Source: Perognathus longimembris pacificus
Taxonomy: Eukaryota; Chordata; Mammalia; Rodentia; Heteromyidae
Reading direction: 5' to 3'
DNA length: 64,000 bases
Assembly (NCBI RefSeq): GCF_023159225.1
Contig: NC_063181.1
Location: 9,259,606 to 9,323,605 of the forward strand
The position numbers were made by a program, and so were the translations under genes. The notes under the pieces were generated by a model, which had not been told where the DNA came from, did no database searches, and saw only the letters and a list, made by a program, of their open reading frames with translations. Numbering within the stretch: position 1 is the stretch's first letter; each line of letters begins with the position of its first letter. This document shows positions 10,991 through 21,344 of this stretch, in pieces.

Positions 10991-12144
10991 TGTGTAAAAA
11001 AATGGATGAAAAGTTTCATCTAGTGTCTTTCATTCTGAATCACTGCAGAACTATAAACAAAATTAATCTGTGTCAGTTTTCTCAGGATAGTATCATGCTA
11101 TGGAGGGTTATGGTATGAAGGGAAGAATTCATGCCTTCCCTTTGGGGTCTGTTCTTTACGCCAACTATTTGGCCCCACCCACTGGAGTGAAGACTCCATG
11201 TGTATTGGGGTGATTGGCTCCTTCTAACCCTAGCATCTGTTTTACTTCCTCTCTAGAGATATAAACATATTTTCTGTTTGTCGTGGACCCCAAACCATAG
11301 AAAACTTCCTGTTCCAGAACTTTGACAAATTTACTCCTGCCAATCTCGTCTCTTCCCTTAACCATCCCACTTCATTTTCAGGCCACTTAGTCCATTTTTC
11401 CCCCCTTTTGTCCTTGGTTTCCAAGACATCCCATTTGGGCTGAGCCCTATTTGGTGACAAGTTGTCAGCACAGCTCAGGCCTCAGTTCTGTTGTGTGATT
11501 TAAGCAAAAAAAAAAAATTGACTGAGGAAATTAGATGGAGGTGATTGCAGCTAAAGTGCCTTTTATTGAAGCTTTTGGAAAACGTAAATGTCATCAGTCT
11601 TGTCAAAGCCAGACACAGGAGAAAATAACAGGACCAGAGGCAGGCCAGGATACATGCTGAGAGACTGTACTAACTTAGAATTAGCCTTCCTATTTGTTAG
11701 TATTTTTTCCTTGTACATTTTGGGGAAAGGGAGGGGAAGGAGAGAAGACAGATAGGAGGGTTGCGTGGGGCATGGTGGGAACCTGGGTGAAAAGGGCTAA
11801 ACCTGAGCGGTGAGCTATCCCTTTGGAATGCTGGCTAGATCCTCATGATTTTTGAGCCACTGAGATGAGAACAGCTGGGGGAGGGGGGGGTGGGTGAAGG
11901 CTTCCAGCTTGCCTGGAATTAGAGTAGATGGCAATGGACCAGAGGAGATGGGTTGCTTTAGGCACCTGTGTTGTGGTCATGGAAGCTGGGGATTGCCATG
12001 TCATTCAGGGGGCTCTGGCTGAGTGACACTGGGGAAGTAGGTCTGTCTGCCCATCACTCAAGGGCCCAACCAAAATGAAAACCTGGGTGCAAAATGAAGA
12101 CCTCACATCACCTTGCTCGTAGAAAGGCGTATGACTAAGAATGT
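10991..12144. other. Anonymous intergenic DNA
   Basis: No gene or repeat is recognised with confidence. It contains a G-rich patch (about 11876-11895, with runs of 4, 8 and 3 Gs) and a 10-A run near 11506. Minus-strand frames around 11165-11460 have no recognisable domain. Confidence 0.45.
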
Positions 12145-12553
12145 TGTTATGATCTGGAAATGAAGTGTTCTCCCAATAGGCTTATAAAGTGTCCTCCAAA
12201 GGGCTTCTGGATGCTGAAGCCTTTGACTTAATAATAATGGATTGATAATTTGATGATATTATTGGGAAATGATGGAAATTAGATGGTGGAGCCTACTTCA
12301 AGGATCTGGCAGGTACGCCCTGGAAGGGTGGTATGTAGTCCCTAGTCAGTCCCTTTCTCTCTCTATCTTCTTCCTGGCTGTCATGATGTTAGAAGCTTTC
12401 TCTACTACATGTTCCTGCCACCACGATGGGCTGCCTTCCCCCAGGCCCACAGCAATGTAGGCAGCCAATCATGGATTAACACTTCTGAAACTATGAGTCA
12501 AAGCAAACCTTTCCTTAGTCATTTTATTACGCAAACAATAGACATCTAACACA
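12145..12553 (+). mobile_element. MaLR-like LTR (plus), probably solo
   Basis: Begins TGTTATGATCTGGAAATGAA and ends near ATCTAACACA. It contains the hallmark wording of MaLR LTRs: 'GGTGGAGCCTA', a CTTCCTGGCTGTCATGATGT segment, 'CCACCACGATGGGCTGCC', 'ACTATGAGTCAAAGCAAACC' and a terminal 'CTAACACA'. No internal retroviral sequence adjoins it. The subfamily is not assigned. Confidence 0.78.
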
Positions 12554-13373
12554 AATATAAAATTGAGATTCAGAGGAAAGATTAGTGTTAGGTACTGATG
12601 GGTAACTGGAAGACAATAACATGCGAAAATCAATTAACAACTGAGTCAGAAGTTAATAGAGTAGAAGAGAGGAAAGGATGGATACCAGAACAAGAAATCC
12701 AAGCAGAGATTGAATTTGGGATGCAAGACAAGGGTAGGAGAGATGACCTAGATATACAAGTCTGAACCAGTGAGGGTCATCTCCGGGAAGGGCAGCCAAG
12801 AGGGAACAGGTAACTACAAATAAGAAGATGAAAATTCGGGGAATGTAAATCTATCCCCTCAGTTTTGTGCCAGGGTGTGTTCAAAGGAATCAGGTGGAAC
12901 TCAGTGTTTGTGTATGGGAAGTTACATGTGACTTGAAAGAGTATAAACTGGACATAGACTAATTAGAAGATTCGGTTTTTGAAACACAGTTATGAACAGG
13001 GTCTCCCAACTTTCGACTCTGAGTTCCCCCAAGTTCATCACTCTGAGAATAATGCTAATTTTCTACTTCATAAGAGGATGAGGGTATGTTTCAGAGTTGA
13101 GTATAGAGCCTCAGATTTTCAGGACATAGGGTGCTGAATGGTTCCTTAAGAGCGATGGTTTGTTAGTCTACTTTACCCAGGACCTGGGGCATAGGTCTGA
13201 GTAGACCAGACAGTCAAAAAACTTGGAACGTGAAGAAGGGAGAAAATATTTAGGGCTAATGTCATTTGTGAAGGTTTTGTGAAAGAGATGGGGCTCACAC
13301 TCAAACTTCTTCATCTTTCCCATTTCTAAAGGATTTAAGACCATCCAAATGATAAAAATAACCTTAGCAAAAA
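12554..13373. other. Anonymous intergenic DNA
   Basis: No repeat family or exon is recognised between the LTR and the young IDL-Geo. Frames are short. Confidence 0.4.
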
Positions 13374-13625
13374 CCCCAAATCCAGTGGCTGGGGATATAG
13401 CCTAGTGGCAAGAGTGCCTGCCTCGGATACACGAGGCCCTAGGTTCAATTCCCCAGCACCACATATACAGAAAACGGCCAGAAGCGGCGCTGTGGCTCAA
13501 GTGGCAGAGTGCTAGCCTTGAGCGGGAAGAAGCCAGGGACAGTGCTCAGGCCCTGAGTCCAAGCCCCAGGACTGGCCAAAAAAAAAAAACAAAAAAAAAA
13601 AACAAAAAAAAAACCCCCAAATCCA
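13374..13625 (+). mobile_element. IDL-Geo dimeric SINE (plus), young copy
   Basis: The left monomer (13387-13462) is tRNA-Ala/ID-like with an A box TAGCCTAGTGG (13398-13408) and B box GGTTCAATTCC (13442-13452). A short linker CACATATACAGAAAAC follows. The Geo monomer starts at 13476 with A-box-like TGGCTCAAGTGG (13493-13504) and B-box-like GAGTCCAAGCC (13555-13565). The tail is an A-rich A12C repeat. Flanking CCCCAAATCCA copies (13374-13384 and 13615-13625) form the target-site duplication. It differs from the 23662 copy at only about three positions. Confidence 0.95.
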
Positions 13626-14396
13626 AAGGTTCCAGGATCTGAACTTTCTGAACATCTCTATGACACCACCACAAATTGAAAATTCCACCCCTCACTTCAG
13701 GTGATGGGTCACCGTCAAAATACAGGGACAAAGAAGATACTGCATACAATGACCTTCAGGATAGGGTGTAAAGTGCATATAAAACAAAATAATTCTGTGC
13801 TTAGACTATACAGTCCCATTCCCAAGATGTCTCATCCTGTATATGCAAATATTTCAACCCTGAAACAGCCCCCAATCTAAAACACTCTGAGTCTTAAGCA
13901 TTTACTGTGATTGGAGGCATCTTCAGTATTTCCCGTTGCAGGCTGACTTCCTTCATTTGTGAAATGAGAAGTTGAATTAAACACTTTGTAGGATTGTTTC
14001 CCTGTTGTGCCTCTGGTGACATGTCATACATCACGGCTTGCACTGGAACACTTGAGGATGTCACTGTGACAAGTCAGGGGACCCCAGGCTGCTGGGCTCC
14101 AGAGCTGGCTTCTTGGTTGAAACTGTCAGCTACTTCCTCCTGTAGAACTTGATTACTTTTCCCAGCATTGAAGAGACAGAATATTTAGCCAAGGAAGGAA
14201 TGGCTCTGTCAGGTACTTTTTACGAGAAGAAAGAAGAAGAAAGAAATCTTCAGGCTTTTAATGCATCTTTAAGAGTTCTTCAGATCATCTCCACAGCACA
14301 TTTCAGTCACTATACTCTGCGAATTTGTGATTTTCAGAGGGCTGAGTGGCGAGGGACAGAAGGGCAGGGCAAGCTACATGATTCTGCTTTTCTTCT
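13626..14396. other. Anonymous DNA with a possible MIR remnant
   Basis: Mostly unassigned. Around 13940-14020 the words 'TTCATTTGTGAAATGAGAAG' and 'TTGAATTAAACACTTTGTAG' resemble the forward core of a MIR-type SINE, but too little is preserved for certainty. The rest shows no exon or repeat. Confidence 0.4.
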
Positions 14397-14740
14397 TTGT
14401 TTTCCTTCTATTTTTCCTTATTTATTGTCAAAGTGATGTACAGAGAGATTACAGTTTCATACATTAGGCATTGGATACATTTCTTGTACTGTTTGTTACC
14501 TCTTCCTTCTATTTGTTTTCCTTCTATTTCCCACTCCCATCCAACTTCTCATGGGAACTCTTTCTTCATTTTTGTTTGCAATGACTTTCTCCACTCTCTG
14601 TGTACCTTCTCTGGCTCCTTCACTTCCATTTTTTTTCTAGGCAGTAGACTTTTCCTGCTGATGTCATCCAACTCCCATTTTTCATACTTTCCCTCATGCC
14701 ATCTTGGGGAAGTGACCTTTCCGTGCTCAGACTGACCATG
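14397..14740 (-). mobile_element. L1 3' terminus (minus), same family as 21763
   Basis: The plus strand reads 'TTTATTGTCAAAGTGATGTA', 'CAGAGAGATTACAGTTTCAT', 'ACATTTCTTGTACTGTTTGT', 'TACCTCTTCCTTC', then a pyrimidine-rich stretch. The same order occurs at 21780-21900. Reversed, this is a retroelement end with an AATAAA signal, preceded by the purine-rich tract typical of L1 3' untranslated regions. Only the 3' end is present. Confidence 0.65.
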
Positions 14741-14829
14741 TTCTCAAAAACCACTATAATGTTTTTTTTTTTTTATTATTGTGTGTGTTTTCTCTTTCCT
14801 GTGACTCCAAGGCTAGTTCTATTAGTTTG

Positions 14830-14955
14830 ATTTTCCAGATGAATAAACTGAGAAAGAGTTAGTAACTTTTCATAGTCAACCTACTTGTAAACAACAGTAT
14901 GGGTTCTGTATCGAGAAAATCCAGCTTTAGACCTAATGCCTTTATCATTACCTAA
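14830..14955 (-). repeat. MIR SINE fragment (minus)
   Basis: Reversed MIR words run in order: 'CCAGATGAATAAACTGAGAA', 'GAGTTAGTAACTTTTCATAG', 'GTATGGGTTCTGTAT', 'CCAGCTTTAGACCTAATGCC'. It is diverged and truncated. Confidence 0.68.
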
Positions 14956-15660
14956 TAGTTGCCCAGGGCTAGGGATAGCATGTGGTCAGGATAGTCACTT
15001 AGAAGCAAAATGTCCAAGACTGTGCCTTGAGTAGCAATTGCCATCTGTGACTTAGCGCTGTGAGGCTTCACTGTCTACTGGGCATGCTTCTGCCGAGGCT
15101 GGAGCTCTGAGGAGCAGAGGCCCCTGCTATCCTACTTTGTGCTGGCACAGTAAAGACAGCTACCCTCACGAAAGGGAGAGCAGATGACCTGGCTGGAAGG
15201 CGCTTCAATTAGCAAATGCAGTTTGGCTGTTAAATTCATGATTGCAGATTAATGGGAAACTAAGAGTGAGGGTAGCTAGAATGGCTTAATTGCACAATTG
15301 GAAAAGCCAACCTCCTGGCCTGAGAGATGGCAGGAAGCTCCTGAGGCTGCACTCTCCAACCTTTGTTCTCGCCTTGATTTGTGCTCTTGATTTCCTGAAC
15401 CTGAAGGTTTGCAAGCCCAGCAGAAAAGCGCTGTCTTTAATGTCTTTGTTCACTTGTGTTTGGCCATTTAAAGCAGACCTCCTTGCAAGTGGGCTCCCTG
15501 TGATCCCAGTTTCATTGCAAAGAGCCATTTTAAATGGCCTCTGTGTTTGCAGTACACTGAGCCCTTTCATTAATGACTTCTTTAGTTACAGGCACCCGTC
15601 CCACAAGCAGCATGGTTTGGTCTACCTTCAGCATAGACTCAGAGGTGTCAAAGGTTAAAA
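14956..15660. other. Single-copy stretch with conserved-element-like patches
   Basis: No repeat is recognised. 15205-15300 carries several TAAT-core words (CAATTAGC, GATTAATGGG, CTTAATTGC). 15462-15539 contains an 11-nt inverted repeat (GGCCATTTAAA / TTTAAATGGCC) and the near-palindrome GCCATTTTAAATGGC. This pattern suggests a possible conserved regulatory element, but conservation cannot be seen from one sequence. No credible coding frame is present. Confidence 0.35.
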
Positions 15661-16954
15661 TGCTTACAATCGGAAAGAGTGAAGGGAATAGAACCAGATC
15701 TACACAGGAGTGAATCCCAGATCGGTTGCCTACAAGCTGTGAGTGAGATCTTGCTTCCTAAAGAAGCAACTCTTAGTTTAATTGGTTTTTTATATTGTTT
15801 TTGTGGACTTATAGTTACATGAATCAGGTATAATCAGTACAATTCTTTTTGGATCATTTTTCCCCTTCTGTCACTCTGTCCCAATCTTTTCCACCTGTCT
15901 TCACCCATAAGATATCCAGTTCATTTTCTACATAGTGTCTGGTGAGTATCACTGTTGTAAACAGAAGAAATATACCTTCATTTAGGATCTCGAGGAAGGA
16001 ATGAAATGGCAGTTGTGAATTGTTTTGTTTTCCAAATGGTGCATAATAGGTCTCAGCCACTTCTCTTCCCCTTCTCTTTAGGTCAAATTCACAAATGCTT
16101 TTGACCAGCATCTGCTGGCTCTACTGAGACTTCTGTCTTCCTTCTTTCTTGAGTCTTCTTGTTGATACACACACTTCAAATGCCTTCAGAATGTGGTGAC
16201 CAATTTGTGACAGCTTGATTCCCTGGCTTTGTTATTTGTGGTTAACTTCACCCTGCAATTTAAGACATAGATTGATATGGAGGTGACAGCTTAGTTCTAG
16301 GGTCCTGTGGCCTCAAAGTGACAGAAGTGTACATTCCATGTCCCTCTAGGGGCTAATTACTAATTTATGTGAATGATCTTACATTTTTCCTACTATGACC
16401 AGGGAGGCATGGATTAGTTGAAGCAATGCTCAATCTTATGTAGTAGATTATCCTGGAGGCACGATACAGTACATCATTATTTCTCAAAATGAAGATATTA
16501 CTCTGTGAGGAAGGGCATCAGGAGGTTCTTCATATGATTGTTCAGGGATTTGGGCTTATGGGAATCATTTAGTCTTAGTACCTGGCCTCCAAAGTGGACC
16601 TGGCATGGGAGAAAAAGACAGTGAAAGGAAGGTAACCCCATTGCCCCCCCAAACTTCCCCCCACTCCCCCCAGGCTGAAGGAGGCATCTCTTCTTTCCAC
16701 ATTCCTATTCCATTGACTAGAACTCAGTTATGTGATCAACTGCCCCCACAAGGGAAGCTGGGAAATGTAGTTCAGCCCCATTCATGGACCTTTACAGAAA
16801 TGGGTTGGGGTAATAGTTAGGCAAGTCTCTGCCAAATGTAGCACACAAAAGGAACAGAAGCCCAACTTTCCGAATCAGGGCATTTTCCTGATTTCTTGTC
16901 TGCTTTCAAAGATTATATTTTTTAATTTTCAAGTACATATCCAAAATACATATT
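15661..16954. other. Anonymous intergenic DNA with a C-rich patch
   Basis: No gene or transposon is recognised. 16636-16672 has four runs of four to seven Cs, that is, a G-quadruplex-type motif on the minus strand. Other frames and words are unremarkable. Confidence 0.45.
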
Positions 16955-17042
16955 TTTTTACTTTTTTTTGAGATGAAGGTGTTATGTAGCCCAGGTTGAG
17001 TTTCAATCCCACGTCAAAGTCTGCATCATTGCAGCTGGCTAG
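16955..17042 (-). repeat. B1-like SINE remnant (minus)
   Basis: A T-rich run, then GAGATGAAGGTGTTATGTAG and CCCAGGTTGAGTTTCAATCC, matches the reversed B1/Alu opening ('gagacagggtctcactatgtagccc...' pattern) with heavy decay. Confidence 0.6.
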
Positions 17043-18124
17043 AAATACATATTTTTGCTGAATAAAAAATTAAATTTAGGGAAAAAATGAGATAATTATA
17101 GCTATATTTTTTAAAAACAACATATTAATAAGTCAGGAAATATAAATCTACAAGATAAATATGGCAGAGCTAAATTATTTGTTTTTGCTTAGTAATAAAT
17201 CATTTAAAATATTTTTCTATTGAAACAAACCTGTGATATGTACAAAATTTATATGAATTTTCAAAATCAAAAGTGGACTTTCAGATAAAAGGAAAATTGA
17301 CGTGTGGGTTAGATAACTGTGCAATCTGGGTCATTCCACTTAGTTTCACCAACAGAAAAAGTCTGAGATGCTTTCATGGGTTTAGTGGAAAGATTATGTG
17401 ATACATTTATGTGTAATAACTGATCGTCTTTTCCTGAAATTATTCTAAATAACATCTAGAATGCCTATTATAATAACAAAAATAATGACTGCAATAGTAA
17501 CAATCACAAATTTAGAATTCATTTCAACATTTACTTTGGTTGGTCATATTTGACCAATTTCTGGAGCTCAGCTTAGAGATCTTGAAATGCTAACATCTTT
17601 TAAACCATAGTCTTGCAGGTAAAAGATCTGCAACCAAAAAATATCTTCTATGACTCTAGTTTGGAACTACTGTCAGCCTTCTTTTAGCTAAAGTTCTCTT
17701 CTGGTCCACTGAGAACAATAAAAACCTTGGACACTTTTCCTATCACATCAAAAGAATGTCTATTTTATCCATCAAGTTCATCAATTTACTCTGCATATTG
17801 TGAATGGGAATAATTAGTATTTTTCCCATAGCTGCTGCCTTCCAGAAACATTTAACAACAGCATTCTAGCAGAGACTTCTCTAGACATAAAGTTCAACCA
17901 GCAATTTTCCCTCACCACAGAGCATTTCACACTGCTTGGCTTTATCACAAAAGAGAATGGCTCCTTGGTGCTGTGGATCATGCAAATATAAGATGATAGT
18001 GAAAGTCTCTTCCCGGCTATTTCTTCCTTTTATCTATTTATTTCTTTTGTTTCACTGTACTTTAATTTTCCCCTTTTTCTCAACATGTGGCCTCACACCC
18101 GCTAATATCTGTATCAATTGTCAT
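17043..18124. other. Anonymous AT-rich DNA
   Basis: AT-rich with many short A and T runs up to about 17500. It may include decayed LINE sequence, but no diagnostic word order is visible. No exon or RNA gene is recognised. Confidence 0.4.
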
Positions 18125-18161
18125 GTGTCTGTGTGTGTGTGAGTGTGTGTTGTGGTGTGTA

Positions 18162-18192
<31 letters not shown>
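18125..18192. repeat. (TG)n microsatellite, interrupted
   Basis: TG-rich run with a few interruptions (TGAG, TTGTGG, TATT) ending in a pure stretch. It directly abuts the tail side of the minus-oriented SINE that follows. Confidence 0.93.
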
Positions 18193-18414
18193 TAATATTG
18201 GGGTTTAAAGTCAAAGCCTTTTGGTTGCACTCAGGTTTTTTCACTCATGGATGGTATTTACACTTGCGTTATCCACTAGTCCAGCATTTTCATGGTTAAT
18301 TGGAGGTGAGAGTCTTGAAGACTTGCTTGTCTGGGTTGGCTTTAAGCTATGAGTCTCAGAGCTCAGCCTGCTGAGTTGCTAGGATTATAGGTATGAGCCA
18401 CTGGTGCTTGGCCA
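18193..18414 (-). mobile_element. 7SL/B1-like + Geo composite SINE (minus), diverged
   Basis: Recognisable reversed words: TTAATTGGAGGTGAGAGTCT, GACTTGCTTGTCTGGGTTGG, TCAGCCTGCTGAGTTGCTAG, and an ATGAGCCACTGGTGCTTGGC end. The Geo part is poorly preserved. The (TG)n run sits where the 3' tail should be. Confidence 0.78.
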
Positions 18415-18724
18415 GCAATTGCCCTTTGAATTGTTTTTCCTATTTTTAAATTCTCCCTGAACATTAGGTACGCAGATTTGTATTAATTATATTTTTAGTA
18501 CATGACTCACCTTCATTACAGTTTATTTAGCTATTTTTAAATAAAGTAAATGAGTGCTCAGAAAACTACTAATGCAAATAAAAGCTTGTCTATGAATAAT
18601 ATCCTGTATCTAACTACACGATTTCCTCTTGGAATCCAAGCCTTATCATGAATCCTGTGTGCATCATTTTTCTGGCTTTCTTTTCTTTTTTAATTTTTTC
18701 TTCTTTCTTCTTGATTTGTATTCA
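18415..18724. other. Anonymous AT-rich DNA
   Basis: No feature is recognised between two SINE copies. It ends in T-rich sequence. Confidence 0.4.
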
Positions 18725-18769
18725 TGTATGTGTGTGTATCTGTGTGTGTTTGTATGTGTGTGTGTGTGT
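18725..18769. repeat. (TG)n microsatellite, interrupted
   Basis: TG run with TATC and TTTGTATG interruptions, again directly on the tail side of a minus-oriented composite SINE. Confidence 0.9.
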
Positions 18770-18942
18770 CAGACTTTGAACTTGGACTTTATCTCTCAGT
18801 TTGCCCACTCATAGCTCGTTCTCTACATTCAGTATGGCATTGTTTGCTTAATTTAAGATAGAGTTTCACAAAATTTTCTGTCCATGATGGCTTTGACCAT
18901 TGATTCTTCTCAGCTCAGTTTCCTGAATACTTAGCTTCTTGC
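18770..18942 (-). mobile_element. 7SL/B1-like + Geo composite SINE (minus), heavily decayed
   Basis: Order of reversed words: CACTCATAGCTCGTTCTCTA, AGAGTTTCACAAAATTTTCT, GATGGCTTTGACCATTGATT, TCTCAGCTCAGTTTCCTGAA. These follow the composite SINE but with many changes and no clear 7SL end. Confidence 0.6.
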
Positions 18943-19075
18943 TTTCTTTGGAAAATTGTTTTTATCTCACCTCTATGTAGTTCCCCAAACAGAACAAAAC
19001 ACAACCCTCCTCCTTCGATTTTAGTGATGTTGGACTCAATGTAATTGATACTGAAACATGATCTTTGGGGGTTAG

Positions 19076-19458
19076 TGTTATAGTGTGGATCTGCACTGTC
19101 CCCCAAAGCTTAGTTCCCAAAGCAACAGTATTTAGATATGAGGCTTTTGAGGTGACTGGATCATGAAGGTTCTGACCTCATCATTGGGTTATTCCTTTGA
19201 TGAAATCATAATTTCACATACTTATTCAGGAGTTGGGGCCTATTTGGAGGAAGGGGTCATTGGAGTATGTCACTTCCCTTCTCTGTCACTGTGTTTCCTG
19301 GCCAGCATGAGGTGAGCAGATTTCTTCTGCCAGGCCCATGATGATTCTGTCTCACTACAGAACTCAAAGCAATGGAGTCCGCCCATCATGAATTAAATGG
19401 CCAGCCTTTCCTCCTTTCAGCTGTTTTTCTCAGGTATATTGTCACTGTGACACCAAGG
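19076..19458 (+). mobile_element. MaLR-like LTR (plus), probably solo
   Basis: Starts TGTTATAGTGTGGATCTG with CCCCCAAAGCTTAG close by, the typical MaLR opening. It continues with 'GGAGTTGGGGCCTATTTGGA', a 'GTTTCCTGGCCAGCATGAGG' segment, 'CATGATGATTCTGTCTCA', 'CAAAGCAATGGAG' and ends 'CTCAGGTATATTGTCACTGT'. No internal sequence is attached. Confidence 0.8.
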
Positions 19459-20574
19459 TGCCCAGTTACAGTTAGATTTCCATTTAACATTAAGGTGCTA
19501 AAATTTACCCATATTACTTCAAATTAATATGGTGTATACACTTTATATATGCTTATGATGTTCTATCGTGTGATCATTCCACATTTGGTTCATCCATTCT
19601 CCCATTAACACATGGTTGGGTAGTTTTTATTTACACACACACACACTCACACACATAATTTTATTTTTGCTATGGCTAACTGCAACATGGTGAATGTTCT
19701 TATATAGATTTCCTGTTTTACATGCACAACATTTTCTCTTCTGTGTGTAATTTAGGAGTGGAATTGGTGGGCTATAGGACAGATAAATGACTAAATTTAA
19801 AAACCATTGCCAAATTATTGTCCAAATTGGTTGTACCAATTTATTGCATCAATCTCAGCTCTAATACAGCCACATAGATTTATGTCTTCACCAATACTTG
19901 ATTTTGTCAGACTTAAATGCTTTGCCAGTTAATTAGCTATGAAATGGTATCATGTTTTGGTCTTAGTTTTCATTTTTTATTATTAAAGACATCTTCTTGT
20001 CCATGCATTTCTTCTGTGAACTATCTATTTGTGCATTTTCCTATTTTTCTAATGGGTTTTGTTTTTCCTATTGATCCAAAGGAGTCTTTAATTTCTGTGT
20101 ATAATTGTTGGTTGGAGCTAGATACCAAGGTTTCCTTTCAATTTTTATTTCTCATTTACATATTGAAGAACAGCCTAGAAGACGAATACTATCTGTTTTG
20201 TCCTATATCAATCTTCCCATTTATTTAATCTTTAAAAAATATCCAATATAGTTTTAAAGCCATTTTGTAGTCCTGTCTGTTTTCCATAAAATACATTCTC
20301 AAAAAAAATAGCATATGTGTAGTTGTTGATGTAATGCAGATTGTTCTTACATTCAATATTTGCTAAATACTCCTATCCCAGTAATTAATTTGTAGATTCT
20401 TCAAGGCTATCGACTTAAAGATTTATCATCTACAAACCCTTGTGAGTCTAATTTATTTTTAGTTTATTTTAATACCCAGGACTACTTGTATGATCTGAAA
20501 TGTGCACATGGTTATCTAAATCTTCTACAATTATAAAAATAGCATAGGATCACATTTTTGCTAAGTAATTTTTT

Positions 20575-20619
20575 CTATCTGTTTCTCTCTGTCTTTGTGT
20601 TTCTGTCTCTGTCTCTCCA

Positions 20620-20658
<39 letters not shown>

Positions 20659-20662
20659 CTTT
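20575..20662. repeat. (TCTG)n/(TC)n microsatellite
   Basis: TCTG and TC units, about 88 nt, on the tail side of the minus-oriented SINE that follows. The whole block lies within the older L1. Confidence 0.9.
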
Positions 20663-20887
20663 GGTGCTTGTAATTGGGCATAAACTCAGCACTTCACACC
20701 CTTGCTCAGTTTTGCCTACTGAAGGCTGACACTAAATTGAACCACATCTCCACTTCCGGTGTTTTGCTAGTTATTTGGCGATCAGAGTTTCTCATATTTG
20801 TCTCCTCAGGTTGACTTTCAACAGGGATTTTCAGATCTCAGCCTCCCAAGTAGCTAGGGATTATAGGCACGAACCGCCGGTTTCTGG
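20663..20887 (-). mobile_element. 7SL/B1-like + Geo composite SINE (minus)
   Basis: Reversed words: TGAACCACATCTCCACTTCC, GTTATTTGGCGATCAGAGTT, CAGATCTCAGCCTCCCAAGT, AGCTAGGGATTATAGGCACG, with a CGAACCGCCGG end. It is nested in the minus-strand L1. Confidence 0.8.
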
Positions 20888-21082
20888 ACTTTTCCCCTTG
20901 ATTTTAAAATAGTCATCTCTCTTGAGATAAGCAAGTTCTTCTTCATAATGAGATAGTTAAAACTTAATGAGATAGTTAAAAATGAGGGTTTAATTTTATG
21001 AATTTTTGTTTTCCATTGTTACTGAAAATATATTCTTTTCTATTAACCTTTCAATATGGTGAGTCGTACTTCTTGATTGTGG

Positions 21083-21126
21083 GTGTGTGCGCGCGCGTGC
21101 GTGTGCGTGTGCGTGCGCGTGCACAC
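21083..21126. repeat. Alternating purine-pyrimidine (TG)n/(CG)n tract
   Basis: About 44 nt of strictly alternating purine and pyrimidine, mixing TG and CG/GC steps (a Z-DNA-type sequence). It abuts the tail side of the next SINE. The repeated CpG steps are unusual in this CpG-poor region. Confidence 0.92.
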
Positions 21127-21344
21127 AGGGCTGATTCTGGGGCTTGAACTTAGAGCCTAGATGCCAAATCTTTTTTTTATTTGCTAGCGTTCTTCCACTT
21201 GATCCATAGCTCTACTTTCGGCTTGCTTGGCGATTAACTGGAAATAAGAGTCTCACAGACTTCCTTGCAGCTTTGAACTGCAATCCTCAGATCTAAATCT
21301 CCTGGGTACCTAGGATTATAGGGGTGAGCCACCGGCACCCCGCT
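21127..21344 (-). mobile_element. 7SL/B1-like + Geo composite SINE (minus)
   Basis: Reversed Geo end 'GGGGCTTGAACTTAGAGCC', then 'CCACTTGATCCATAGCTCTA', the linker 'TTAACTGGAAATAAGAGTCT', and the reversed 7SL-like half 'GGTACCTAGGATTATAGGGG' ending at GAGCCACCGGCACCCCGC. It is nested in the minus-strand L1. Confidence 0.86.

Noticed and set aside
13398..13452. A/B boxes suggesting a tRNA gene
   Set aside because: They belong to the ID-like left monomer of a dispersed SINE with an A tail and target-site duplication, and there is no complete cloverleaf; the same holds for 23662 and 52229.
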